A stretch of 64,000 nt of DNA. It comes from JAYVYM01 sp046593925 (GTDB taxonomy: Bacteria; Actinomycetota; Actinomycetes; Mycobacteriales; SCTD01). Shown piece by piece: positions 41,189-49,078 of this stretch (positions within the stretch are counted from its first letter, which is position 1; the number at the start of each line of letters is the position of its first letter). The stretch spans positions 13,946-77,945 of the forward strand of contig JBKJQN010000039.1 of assembly GCA_046593925.1 (NCBI GenBank), read 5' to 3'. The notes below the pieces were generated by a model. It did no database searches and had not been told where the DNA came from. It saw only the letters and a list, made by a program, of their open reading frames with translations. The position numbers were made by a program, and so were the translations under genes.

Positions 41189-42028
41189 AGGACGCGGACG
41201 ACCGGTAGTGCCACGTCGTCGCGGCCGGTGGCGTCCGGTGCCGCGAGCAGCTCGTCGCACACCGTCTCGGCGTCGGCGTCGGCAGCGGTCGAGCTGGGCG
41301 GACAGCTGTCCGCGCACCCGAGCCCCGGCACCTGTGGCAGCCGACGCAGCAGGCTGCGCTGCAACGCCTCCGCGACGTCGTGCTCGCGCTCGTAGAGCCG
41401 GGCGCTGTCGACGGTGAGCGCCGCCCGGCGGCCAAGGTCGGCAGCCAGCGACAGGTCGTCCTCGTCGTACTTCCGGTCGGCTGCAGGCCCCTGGGCCCGC
41501 TTGCGCAGGCCGGCCCTGGCGGGGTCGACATGGCCGCCGCTGTCGTCGACGAGCTCGGCGGCGGACCGGGCGCTGCGCTCGGCCTCGAGCGCGCGGCCGC
41601 GCTCCTGCTCGGCAACCACCCGGGCGGTGACGTCGGCCCGGATGCCGACAACGTCGGTGCGTATGCCCTCGCTGTCGCGGACCGGTGAGAGCGACAGCTC
41701 GTCCCAGAAGGGGGTGCCGTCCTTGCGCTGGTTGAGCAGGGTGACGACCAGGTGCCGCCGGCGCTCCCCGGATCCGCCGGACGGCCGCCCGGTCGGTGTC
41801 GCGGCCCTGCAGCAGCCGGCAGTTGCGCCCGACCACCTCGGTGGAGGACCAGCCCGTTGTGCGTGCGAAGGCCGGGTTGACATGCACCAGCGGGTCGTCA
41901 TCGGCACGCGCCTCGCTGACGGTGAGCGACCGGCCTGCCGGGGCCACCGCCCGCTCGCGCAGGCCCGACGGGGCCGGCAGGTCGCTGAGGACCTGCAGGG
42001 ATGTGTCCGCCGCACCGGGAGCGACCAC
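41185..42028 (-). pseudogene. Broken PAS-GAF-SpoIIE phosphatase gene
   Basis: Read from about 42028 downward, one frame encodes a PAS domain start (DDDPLVHVNPAFARTTGW, EVVGRNCRLLQGRDTD). Near 41770 the match jumps to another frame (RRHLVVTLLNQRKDGTPFWD, DVVGIRADVTARVVAEQE). Then a GAF end (LAADLGRRAALTVDSARLYE) and the phosphatase linker ALQRSLLRRLPQVPGL appear. They are followed at once by the last phosphatase residues, DATGRDDVALPVVRVL. Most of GAF and nearly all of the PP2C domain are deleted. One frameshift plus at least two deletions make function impossible. Confidence 0.82.
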
Positions 42029-42122
42029 GCGGACGGTCGCGCGGTCGGCGTCGACGGCCTCTCCCGCGGGGTCACAAAGGTGAATCTACCGGGGCGGCGC
42101 GCCCCGCGGGTAGTCACCTGGG

Positions 42123-42128
42123 TAGCGT
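42123..42128 (+). promoter_or_regulatory. -10 box of ppx
   Basis: TAGCGT is seven bases before the ATG of the Ppx/GppA gene, predicting a leaderless message. No clear -35. Confidence 0.45.
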
Positions 42129-42135
42129 CCGGCGC

Positions 42136-43071
42136 ATGCGGCTCGGCGTGCTCGACGTGGGGTCCAACACCGTTCACCTGCTGGTCGTGGATGCGCACCG
42201 GGGCGGCCACCCGGATCCGGTGCGGTCGCACAAGACCGAGCTGCACCTCGCCGAGTTGCTGCACCCCGACGGCTCGCTCGGCGCGGACGGCGCCGCCGCG
42301 CTGTGCGACGCGGTTGCTGCGGCCCGGGCTGCCGCCGACGCCGACGGCGCCGAGGACCTGGTCGCGTTCGCCACCTCGGCGGTGCGCGACGCCACCGACA
42401 GCGCCGCGGTGCTGGCGGCCGTCCTGGAGCGCACCGGCGTGGAGCTGCAGGTGCTGCCGGGCGCCGACGAGGCGCGGCTGACGTTCCTGGCTGTCCGGCG
42501 CTGGTTCGGCTGGAGCTCCGGTCGCCTGCTGTGCCTGGACATCGGAGGTGGTTCGCTCGAGCTGGCCACCGGGATCGATGAGGACCCCGACGCGGCCCTG
42601 TCGGTGCCGCTCGGCGCCGGCCGGCTGACCCGCGAGGTCTTGACGAGGGACGACCCGCCGAAAAAGCGTGACGTTGCTGCCCTGCGCGAGCACGTACGCG
42701 CAGTGCTCGCGGGTGCTGTCCCGGCGCTGCTCGACGCCGGCCATGCCGACCGGAGCGTCGCCACCAGCAAGACGTTCCGCTCGCTCGCCCGGCTGGACGG
42801 CGCGGCGCCCTACAGCGAGGGGCCGCGGGTGCCGCGGGTGCTCAGCCTGGCCGGCCTGGACCGGACGGTGGAGCTGCTGTCGGGGATGCGGGTCGTCGAC
42901 CGGGCCCGGCTGCCCGGCGTCTCGCCCAGCCGGGCCGGGCAGCTGCTGGCCGGCGCTGTCGTCGCGCAGGAGTCGCTGCGCTCGTTCGGGCTCACATCGG
43001 TCGAGGTCTGCCCGTGGGCGCTGCGGGAGGGCATGATCCTGCGGCGGCTGGACTGGCTGGCGGGGGCCTGA
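42136..43071 (+). CDS. Ppx/GppA-family exopolyphosphatase
   Basis: A 311-residue member of the ASKHA superfamily that removes terminal phosphate from polyphosphate or the pentaphosphate of pppGpp. The first nucleotide motif is LDVGSNTVHLLV, the second LDIGGGSLELATG, with FATSAVRDA between. The length is the short Ppx1 form (two domains, no HD domain), matching M. tuberculosis Rv0496. In that species the short form hydrolyses short-chain polyphosphate. It lies in the same block as senX3-regX3, a natural link to phosphate status. Confidence 0.9.
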   Translation: MRLGVLDVGSNTVHLLVVDAHRGGHPDPVRSHKTELHLAELLHPDGSLGADGAAALCDAVAAARAAADADGAEDLVAFATSAVRDATDSAAVLAAVLERTGVELQVLPGADEARLTFLAVRRWFGWSSGRLLCLDIGGGSLELATGIDEDPDAALSVPLGAGRLTREVLTRDDPPKKRDVAALREHVRAVLAGAVPALLDAGHADRSVATSKTFRSLARLDGAAPYSEGPRVPRVLSLAGLDRTVELLSGMRVVDRARLPGVSPSRAGQLLAGAVVAQESLRSFGLTSVEVCPWALREGMILRRLDWLAGA

Positions 43072-43093
43072 GTCCCCGTACGCTGGCGATGCC

Positions 43094-43939
43094 ATGACCG
43101 CTGCCACCCCCCCGGGGCTCCCCGTGGTCCCCCGGGCGCGGATCGCGATGTCCACCGCGAGTGCCTACCCCGAATCGACCGCCAGCGCGTTCGAGATGGC
43201 GGCCCGGCTGGGCTACGACGGCGTCGAGGTGATGGTCTGGACCGACCCGGTCAGCCAGGACGTGACAGCGCTCCGGCGGCTCTCGGACTTCCACCAGGTG
43301 CCGATCCTCGCGCTGCACGCCCCCTGCCTGGTCATCACTCAGCGCGTCTGGGGCACCGACCCGTGGGCCAAGCTGGTGCGCGCCAAGGACGCCGCCGAAC
43401 AGGTCGGCGCGGAGACCGTGGTGGTGCACCCACCGTTCCGCTGGCAGCGCGACTACGTCCGGCAGTTCGTCGGCGGGATCGCGCAGATGGCCGAGGAGAC
43501 CGAGGTGCGCTTCGCGGTCGAGAACATGTTCCCGCTACGGGCCCGCGGCCGGGAGGTGTCGCCGTACGCCCCGGACTGGGACCCGACCCTGGAGGACTTC
43601 CGGGACTTCACGCTGGACCTTTCGCACACCTCGGTGAGCCGTAGCGACGCCCTGGCGATGCGCGAGGTGATGGGCGACCGGCTCGCCCACGTCCACATCG
43701 CCGACGGCACGGGCAGTGCCCGGGACGAGCACCTGGTGCCCGGCCGCGGCAACCAGCCGTGCGCTGAGCTGCTCGAGGGCCTGGCTGCCAGTGACTTCGG
43801 CGGCCTGGTGGTCTGCGAGGTCAGCACCCGCAAGGTCGAGGACCGCGCCGAGCGCGAGGCCGACCTGGCCGAGGCGCTGGCCTTCACGCGCCTCAACCTG
43901 GTCGCCCCGGCGGCCGGCGAACGCTCGTCCCGGCAGTAG
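43094..43939 (+). CDS. Sugar phosphate isomerase/epimerase-like TIM barrel protein
   Basis: A 281-residue xylose-isomerase-like barrel. Features are GYDGVEVMVWTD, LALHAPCLV, VVVHPPFRWQ, VENMFPL, LDLSHTSV and VHIADGTG. These supply the Glu, His and Asp typical of the metal site in AP endonuclease 2/isomerase folds. M. tuberculosis Rv0498 is the positional equivalent. The substrate is unknown. Confidence 0.85.
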   Translation: MTAATPPGLPVVPRARIAMSTASAYPESTASAFEMAARLGYDGVEVMVWTDPVSQDVTALRRLSDFHQVPILALHAPCLVITQRVWGTDPWAKLVRAKDAAEQVGAETVVVHPPFRWQRDYVRQFVGGIAQMAEETEVRFAVENMFPLRARGREVSPYAPDWDPTLEDFRDFTLDLSHTSVSRSDALAMREVMGDRLAHVHIADGTGSARDEHLVPGRGNQPCAELLEGLAASDFGGLVVCEVSTRKVEDRAEREADLAEALAFTRLNLVAPAAGERSSRQ

Positions 43940-43948
43940 ATTGCGGGC

Positions 43949-44869
43949 ATGCTCCGAGCGGCGATCCTGGCGGCCTCCCGAGACCCGCGCATCCGGGCGC
44001 TGGTGGCGGGGGCGCCGATCTCGCGAGGCGTGGTCCGCCGGTTCGTGTCCGGTGAGGCGGTGGAGGACGCCGTACGCACGACGCAGGCTCTGCACCGGAG
44101 CGGGCTGCAGGTCAGCCTGGACCACCTGGGCGAGGACACCCTTGACGTCGGGCAGGCCGAATCGACCGTCAAGGCCTACCTGGTGCTGCTCGACCGGCTC
44201 GCGGACGCCGGCCTGAGCGACGGCGGCCGCACCGAGGTGAGCGTCAAGCTCAGCGCGGTGGGCCGCTCGCTGGACGCCGGCCTCGCCTTGGACAACGCCC
44301 GCACGATCTGCGAGGCCGCGCGGGTGGCGGGCACCACGGTCACCCTCGACATGGAGGACCACACCACCACCGATGCCACGCTGGAGGTGCTCGCGTTGCT
44401 GCGCAAGGACTTCCCGGGCACCGGCGCGGTCCTGCAGGCCTACCTGCACCGTACCGAAGCGGACTGCCGTGACCTGGCCGGCGCCGGCAGCCGGGTGCGG
44501 CTGTGCAAGGGCGCCTACCGCGAGCCGGCGACCGTGGCGTACCAGAGCCGGGGTGACGTCGATCGTTCCTTCGTGCGCTGCCTGAAGATGTTGCTCGCCG
44601 GCCAGGGGCACCCGATGGTCGCCACCCACGACCCGCGGCTGGTGGCGATCACCGGTGCGCTGGCTGCCGGCCGACCGCAGGGTTCCTACGAGTACCAGAT
44701 GCTGTTCGGCATCCGGCCGCTGGAGCAGCAGCGGCTCGCGGCTGCCGGCGAGACCGTGCGGGTCTACGTGCCGTACGGCGACGAGTGGTACGGCTACCTG
44801 ATGCGTCGCCTCGCCGAGCGCCCCGCCAACCTGGTGTTCTTCCTGCGCGCGCTGGCGAGCCGCTCGTGA
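43949..44869 (+). CDS. Proline dehydrogenase
   Basis: A 306-residue monofunctional FAD proline dehydrogenase that oxidises proline to pyrroline-5-carboxylate. Motifs are VSVKLSAVG, TLDMEDHTTTD, RLCKGAYREP, and the C-terminal substrate helix YGDEWYGYLMRRLAERPAN, in which the two arginines bind the proline carboxylate. TAGATT six bases before ATG overlaps the preceding stop and would give a leaderless start. Its stop overlaps proC, which runs the opposite step; the pair could cycle proline and P5C, though the P5C dehydrogenase is not here. Confidence 0.93.
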   Translation: MLRAAILAASRDPRIRALVAGAPISRGVVRRFVSGEAVEDAVRTTQALHRSGLQVSLDHLGEDTLDVGQAESTVKAYLVLLDRLADAGLSDGGRTEVSVKLSAVGRSLDAGLALDNARTICEAARVAGTTVTLDMEDHTTTDATLEVLALLRKDFPGTGAVLQAYLHRTEADCRDLAGAGSRVRLCKGAYREPATVAYQSRGDVDRSFVRCLKMLLAGQGHPMVATHDPRLVAITGALAAGRPQGSYEYQMLFGIRPLEQQRLAAAGETVRVYVPYGDEWYGYLMRRLAERPANLVFFLRALASRS

Positions 44870-45720
44870 GTGCTCGCCCGGGCGGTCCTGCCGCGGGCGG
44901 TGCTGCGCCGACCGGCGCCGCCCCGGTGATCGCGCTGCTGGGCGTCGGCAAGCTCGGTGAGGCGCTGCTGTCGGGGCTGCTGCGCGCCGGTCAGCCGGTC
45001 GACCGGCTGCTCGGCGCAGAGCGGCACCCCGAGCGGGCCACCGAGATCGCCGCCCGCTACGGCGTCGTGACGCCCGACCCCGTCGACGCCGTCGGGCTGG
45101 CCGACGTGGTGCTGCTGGCCGTCAAGCCCCAGGACATGCGCGCACTGCTGACCGAGATCGCCCCGGGGTTGCGCCCGGGCACGCTGGTCGTCAGTGTCGC
45201 GGCCGGGATCACGACCCGAGTCATCGAGCGCGAGCTGGCGGCCGGCACCCCGGTCGTCCGGGTGATGACCAACACGCCGGTCTTCGTCGACCAGGCGATG
45301 TCGGCGGTGTCGGCGGGCAGCCACGCCACCTCCGCGCAGCTCGCGTATGTCGAGGAGCTGCTCGGCCACGTCGGCAAGGTCGTCCGCGTCCCGGAGTCGC
45401 AGCAGGACGCCGTCACCGCGCTGTCCGGCAGCGGCCCCGCGTACTTCTTCTTCCTGGTCGAGGCGATGATCGACGGCGGGATCCTGCTGGGCCTGCCACG
45501 CGCGGTCGCGCACGCGCTGATCGTGCAGACCCTCGTGGGCTCCGCCGCGATGCTCGCGCAGTCCGGTGAGCACCCGGTCTTGCTGCGCGAGGCCGTGACC
45601 AGCCCGGGCGGCACGACGATCGCGGCGATCCGCACGATGGAGGACCACGGCGTGCGCGCCGCGATGCTGTCCGCGATCGAGGCGGCCCGCGACCGCAGCC
45701 GCGAGCTTGCCGGCGACTGA
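44866..45720 (+). CDS. proC: Pyrroline-5-carboxylate reductase
   Basis: A 284-residue NAD(P)H enzyme making proline from P5C. The nucleotide motif LGVGKLGEALLSGLL begins near residue 25. AVKPQDM, VMTNTPVFVDQAMS, and the C-terminal LSGSGPAYFFFLVEAMIDGG and AVTSPGGTTIAAI motifs are complete. The first 20 residues are Ala/Gly/Pro-rich and dispensable. GTG at 44866 overlaps the proline dehydrogenase stop. M. tuberculosis proC is Rv0500, in the same block. Confidence 0.95.
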   Translation: MSARPGGPAAGGAAPTGAAPVIALLGVGKLGEALLSGLLRAGQPVDRLLGAERHPERATEIAARYGVVTPDPVDAVGLADVVLLAVKPQDMRALLTEIAPGLRPGTLVVSVAAGITTRVIERELAAGTPVVRVMTNTPVFVDQAMSAVSAGSHATSAQLAYVEELLGHVGKVVRVPESQQDAVTALSGSGPAYFFFLVEAMIDGGILLGLPRAVAHALIVQTLVGSAAMLAQSGEHPVLLREAVTSPGGTTIAAIRTMEDHGVRAAMLSAIEAARDRSRELAGD

Positions 45721-45933
45721 CCGTCCGCCCTCTCCCGCCCGCCGGCGCCGCGCCCGCCGCCGCCGCCGTCGACGGTGACCTCGCTGCCGCTCTCGAGCCG
45801 GCGCGTCGGCCGCGGATCGGAGCTGCTGGACGACCACCGCAGGGTGAGCGTCGCCGGACCGCCGGGGCCGGACCGACTCCGGGGGTGCGCGTTCCTGCCC
45901 GCGCGGGTCGGTGGGGACGCCGTTGGCCAGCGG

Positions 45934-46202
45934 TCACAGGGCAACGCAGGTGACCCAGACCCGGTAGGGCTCGTCGGCCGCCGGCTGTGCGGGGGCCAGC
46001 GTCTCGGTGCCAGCCGGTCGGAGCAGCGGGACCGCGATCAGGACACCCGCCAGCGCCACGGCCAGTGGGGCAGGCACGGCGCCGCGCCGGTTGCGCCGAC
46101 ACCTGCGGGCTGCGCGCTGCAGCTCGGGCAGGTCCAGCGGGGCCACCCGCACCTGCGCCGCAGGGCCTGCAGATCCCCGTCCTGGTTGAGGTCGTCACTC
46201 AC
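45934..46202 (-). pseudogene. Frameshifted anti-sigma-like membrane protein
   Basis: A GTG at 46202 overlapping the sigma remnant starts SDDLNQDGDLQALRR. Near 46155 the match shifts by one base into AQVRVAPLDLPELQRAARRC, a basic stretch, one membrane span (PAPLAVALAGVLIAVPLL) and a short external end. The pattern (short helix, RRCRRNRR, one span) is typical of the small proteins encoded after SigE-family ECF sigma genes. The frameshift and the ruined upstream sigma gene argue that it is dead. The gap 45721-45933 shows no gene. Confidence 0.6.
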
Positions 46203-46485
46203 GACGTCGTCCTGTCGGCGAGGCGGCGCGCCCATGACCTCTGGCGGCTCCGCAGTGGTTCGTTCCCGGCGCCACGCCCGGCGCTGCCGGGCGAGGAACG
46301 CCGTGAGCAGCACCTGCCGTGCGTGAGCCTCCGGGACGTCCGCGCGCTCCGTTGCCACACCACCAGCACCTTCATATCCCCTCCTGCACCAGTTCCTGAG
46401 CCTGCTCGTGGTGTCCGGTCAGCAGGTAGGCAGCCCTCAGCAGCAGTACCTGCTGCCGATCGAGGAACTCCGCCTGACCGTCCAC
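46199..46485 (-). pseudogene. Decayed SigE-family ECF sigma factor
   Basis: From GTG 46485 the minus strand reads DGQAEFLDRQQVLLLRAAYL, then LTGHHEQAQELVQEG, sigma region 2.1-2.2 of the SigE family, and stops at TGA (46372-46374). In another frame comes ADVPEAHARQVLLTAFLARQ and RRAWRRERTTAEPPEV, the end of region 2 and linker. Region 4, needed for -35 recognition, is absent. The last codons end in a TGA that overlaps the next start (GTGA), the former operon junction. Nonsense, frame change and deletion make it nonfunctional. Confidence 0.72.
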
Positions 46486-46888
46486 ACCCGTCCTGGTGCG
46501 CCAACCCCTTGCGAAGGTTGCTGTCCACAGCCCTCGGGCCCGGTCGCCACGTCAGCGGCCCTGTGGAAACGCCGATGGACACAGCTCATCCGGCAGCTGC
46601 AGGCGACGGACGAGCTCGTCGGGGCCGACCGACCGGCGTAGCTGCGGTCCGGCTCAGCACCGTGACCGCGCGGCGGGCACCATCTGCACGCCCCAGCTCG
46701 GGGGCGACTCCTGACGACGACGAGGACGAGGACGTGGCAGTCAGCGGTCCGGCCGGCGGCGCTGATCTGTCGGTCTGCTGAGCAGCCCGGCCGCGGAGGC
46801 GACATGGCCGGTGGAGTCCGATGGGTGCACGATCAGGACGGTGACCCGGTCGACCGGCCGGGAGCGTGGGCACCGGAAAGGTGACCGG
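46486..46888. other. Intergenic stretch without a recognised gene
   Basis: Neither strand gives a protein with family features or a ribosome site. The only structure noted is a 12-base palindrome CCGGTCGACCGG at 46845-46856, about 30 bases before the NfeD-like gene. It may be chance or an operator. Confidence 0.4.
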
Positions 46889-47140
46889 ATGGGACCAGGC
46901 GCCGCGGGCAAGGTCGGCTGCGTCGTCCACCGCGTCCGTGGCGGGAACGCCCCGGGGGAGGTCCGCGTCGTCCATGACGGCATGACCCATGACTACATCG
47001 CCTTCTCCGCCGGGCCGGTGCCCCTGGGGGCGCAGGTGCTCGTCGTCAACGACCGCGGCTCCCGTCAGATCGACGTCGAACCGTGGGATCTACCGGGACT
47101 GGACACCTCCGGTGCCGCCGGCGAGCCAGAAGGAACCTGA
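46889..47140 (+). CDS. NfeD-like small OB-fold protein
   Basis: An 83-residue soluble protein, GKVGCVVHRVRGGNAPGEV, THDYIAFSAGPVPLGAQVLV and DRGSRQIDVEPW, with the five-stranded OB pattern of the NfeD C-terminal domain. NfeD proteins accompany SPFH/flotillin partners, and this gene overlaps the SPFH gene by one base (TGATG). AAAGGTG lies just upstream. The lack of membrane spans makes it a short-form NfeD. Family is by fold pattern and context. Confidence 0.7.
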   Translation: MGPGAAGKVGCVVHRVRGGNAPGEVRVVHDGMTHDYIAFSAGPVPLGAQVLVVNDRGSRQIDVEPWDLPGLDTSGAAGEPEGT

Positions 47141-48297
47141 TGTTCGGCTATCGCGTGCCCGCGCCCAACGAGGCATTGATCATCACCGGCCGGAGACAGC
47201 GGGGGGACGACCTCCAGTTCAAGGTCGTCGTCGGCCACGGCACATTCGTGGTTCCCGTCGTCTCCAGGGCGTCCATCCTCGACCTGTCGATGCAGGAGGC
47301 GGGCGTCGAGGAGGACTGCTACACCCAGCAGGGACTCACGCTCGGCGTGAAGGCGCTCATCGCGTTCAAGGTCGGGGACGACCTGCAGAGCATCAACGCG
47401 GCCGCGCGACGGTTCCAGGCAGACCAGTCGCAGATGGCGACCCTGGTCGGCCGGATCTTCGCCGGCCACCTGCGCAGCATCATCGGGTCGATGACGGTGG
47501 AGAGCATCATCCGGGACCAGCAGAGGCTCTCCGACAACATCCTCGATGCCAGCAAGGTCGAGATGGCCCGCATCGGGCTGGCCGTGGACAGCCTCCAGAT
47601 CAGCCAGATCGACGACAAGGGCAGCGGCTACATCGCGGCGCTCGCCGCCCCCCACCAGGCCACCGTCAATCAGGCAGCGAAGATCGCGCAGGCGGCGGCC
47701 GACCAGGCCAGCGCCATGGCGCAGCAGGAGTCCGACCGCAACCAGGCGGAGTACGCCCGGCAGACCGCGATCGCCCGGTCGCAGTACCAGGCCGAGATCG
47801 ACCACGCCGCCAGAACCGCTGCCGCCGCGGGGCCGCTCGCCGAAGCCAAGGCCCAGCAGGCGGTCCTGGCCGAACAGGCGCTCGTCGCCGCCCGGAACGC
47901 AGAGCTGCGCCAGGCCGAGCTCGTCGCGGAGGTCATCAAGCCTGCTCAGGCCGAGGCGGAGAAGGTCCGGATCGCCGCGGACGCGGCTGCCCACGCCACG
48001 AAGGTGTCGGCGGAGGCCGCCGCCGCCGAAGACCGCATCGCGCTGGACCAGCGCATCATCGACCAGCTTCCCGAGCTGGTGCGGGCCGCCGCCGAGGGAC
48101 TGCAGGGCGCCCAGGTCACGGTGTTCAACGGCGCCGCCGGCGTCAACGACGTGATGACCCAGCTCGTCGGCCAGGGCCTGTCGATCCTGGACACGGTCCG
48201 GGCCAACCTGAGGCAGATCGAACCGCCCGCCAGCCAGGGACTCGGCCCGGCCGAGGTCGTGGCCGCGCAGCAGCGCCGGGCCGGCGCCCAGGGCTAG
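47140..48297 (+). CDS. SPFH-domain/flotillin-like protein
   Basis: A 385-residue flotillin-class protein. The SPFH domain covers about 1-170 (VPAPNEALIITGRRQRGDD, GTFVVPVVSRASILDLSM, LTLGVKALIAFKVGDD). A long Ala/Glu/Gln coiled coil follows (about 180-320, for example ALVAARNAELRQAELVAEV), then a C-terminal oligomerisation part. No N-terminal transmembrane segment is present; flotillins attach by a hairpin or acyl groups. Such proteins scaffold membrane microdomains. A single NfeD-like partner is encoded just upstream. Confidence 0.88.
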   Translation: MFGYRVPAPNEALIITGRRQRGDDLQFKVVVGHGTFVVPVVSRASILDLSMQEAGVEEDCYTQQGLTLGVKALIAFKVGDDLQSINAAARRFQADQSQMATLVGRIFAGHLRSIIGSMTVESIIRDQQRLSDNILDASKVEMARIGLAVDSLQISQIDDKGSGYIAALAAPHQATVNQAAKIAQAAADQASAMAQQESDRNQAEYARQTAIARSQYQAEIDHAARTAAAAGPLAEAKAQQAVLAEQALVAARNAELRQAELVAEVIKPAQAEAEKVRIAADAAAHATKVSAEAAAAEDRIALDQRIIDQLPELVRAAAEGLQGAQVTVFNGAAGVNDVMTQLVGQGLSILDTVRANLRQIEPPASQGLGPAEVVAAQQRRAGAQG

Positions 48298-48451
48298 CGG
48301 TCGCCGGCATGCACTCCTCATGGGCGGCGACCTTGCGCAGCGACCGGCGCGTCGGCGACCCCCGCTCCTGGCGGGAAGCGAACGGACCTCCCTCTGTCCT
48401 GCATCCATCACCAGTCTGTGCGGCGCGCGCCAGAACCTTCGCCGGGCGCCC

Positions 48452-48539
48452 GGGACAAACACCTTGCACCCCGCAACATCATCGCCCCGACTGAGCGTGG
48501 GTCTGCGGATGATGTCCCGAGGTGCAAGGCAGATGTCCC
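48452..48539. repeat. Imperfect 32-base inverted repeat
   Basis: Left arm 48452-48483 and right arm 48508-48539 are complementary over GGGACA/TGTCCC, then CCTTGCACC/GGTGCAAGG and ACATCATC/GATGATGT. The inner 22 bases agree at 19 positions. The loop is 24 bases. No ORF is inside, so it could be a small nonautonomous element or a transcript hairpin. Confidence 0.65.
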
Positions 48540-48768
48540 GCCGAGACCCGCCGAGCCCGGGCCCGGGCCAGGCGGCCGAGCACTCCCGTGGCACGCCGGG
48601 GTCCGCGTCAGTGCGCACCACGGCGCTGCGGGCCTCGGTGACTCGATGCCGGAGCGGGCTCCGTTGGCAGCGGATTCGGCCTCGTCATCCCGGTGGGAGG
48701 CGGGTGCACGGCGGGGTGCCCGCGGCGTGGCCGGACAGCCCGAGCTCCCGTGGGGCATGGACGTCGCT

Positions 48769-48788
48769 GGCGTCAGGTACCTGACGCC
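48769..48788. repeat. Perfect 20-base palindrome
   Basis: GGCGTCAGGTACCTGACGCC reads the same on both strands with no spacer. It is far from any start codon (over 290 bases to the yihY stop). It could be a dimeric protein site or a recombination/attachment remnant. Confidence 0.7.
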
Positions 48789-49078
48789 GGCCCTGTACAT
48801 CGCCAGACCTGCGACGCAGGGCGAGTGTGTTTCCCGATCCGGCACCGGCACAGCTGGCCGATCGCCGCGACGTAGCCGGCCGAGTGCAGGGTTGGACATG
48901 ACTACGACATGCCCGCAGGCTGAGGGGCTGACGCTGGGTCAAGGTCAAGGACTGGTGTCGGCCGGCGGCCCGCTGGCCTTCCCCCGGCGTCGCCGCGGAG
49001 GCTCCAGGCGCCGGAAGCGCGTCCGAGCACCGTCCGAGGCGGCACCGGGCAGCGTCGGTACGAGAGCGACGAGCGCCG

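Larger units (their letters stand above)
48298..49078. other. 781-base gap with inverted repeats but no convincing gene
   Basis: Open frames here are Arg/Pro/Ala-rich, lack ribosome sites and match no family I know. The stretch holds the imperfect inverted repeat (48452-48539) and the 20-base palindrome (48769-48788) listed separately. It may be the scar of a lost element between two conserved operons. Confidence 0.5.

Noticed and set aside
45727..45933. Possible coding remnant after proC (minus-strand frame with GPATLTLRW and LESGSEVTVDGG)
   Set aside because: Suggestive words only; the frame continues antisense through proC and no family could be assigned.
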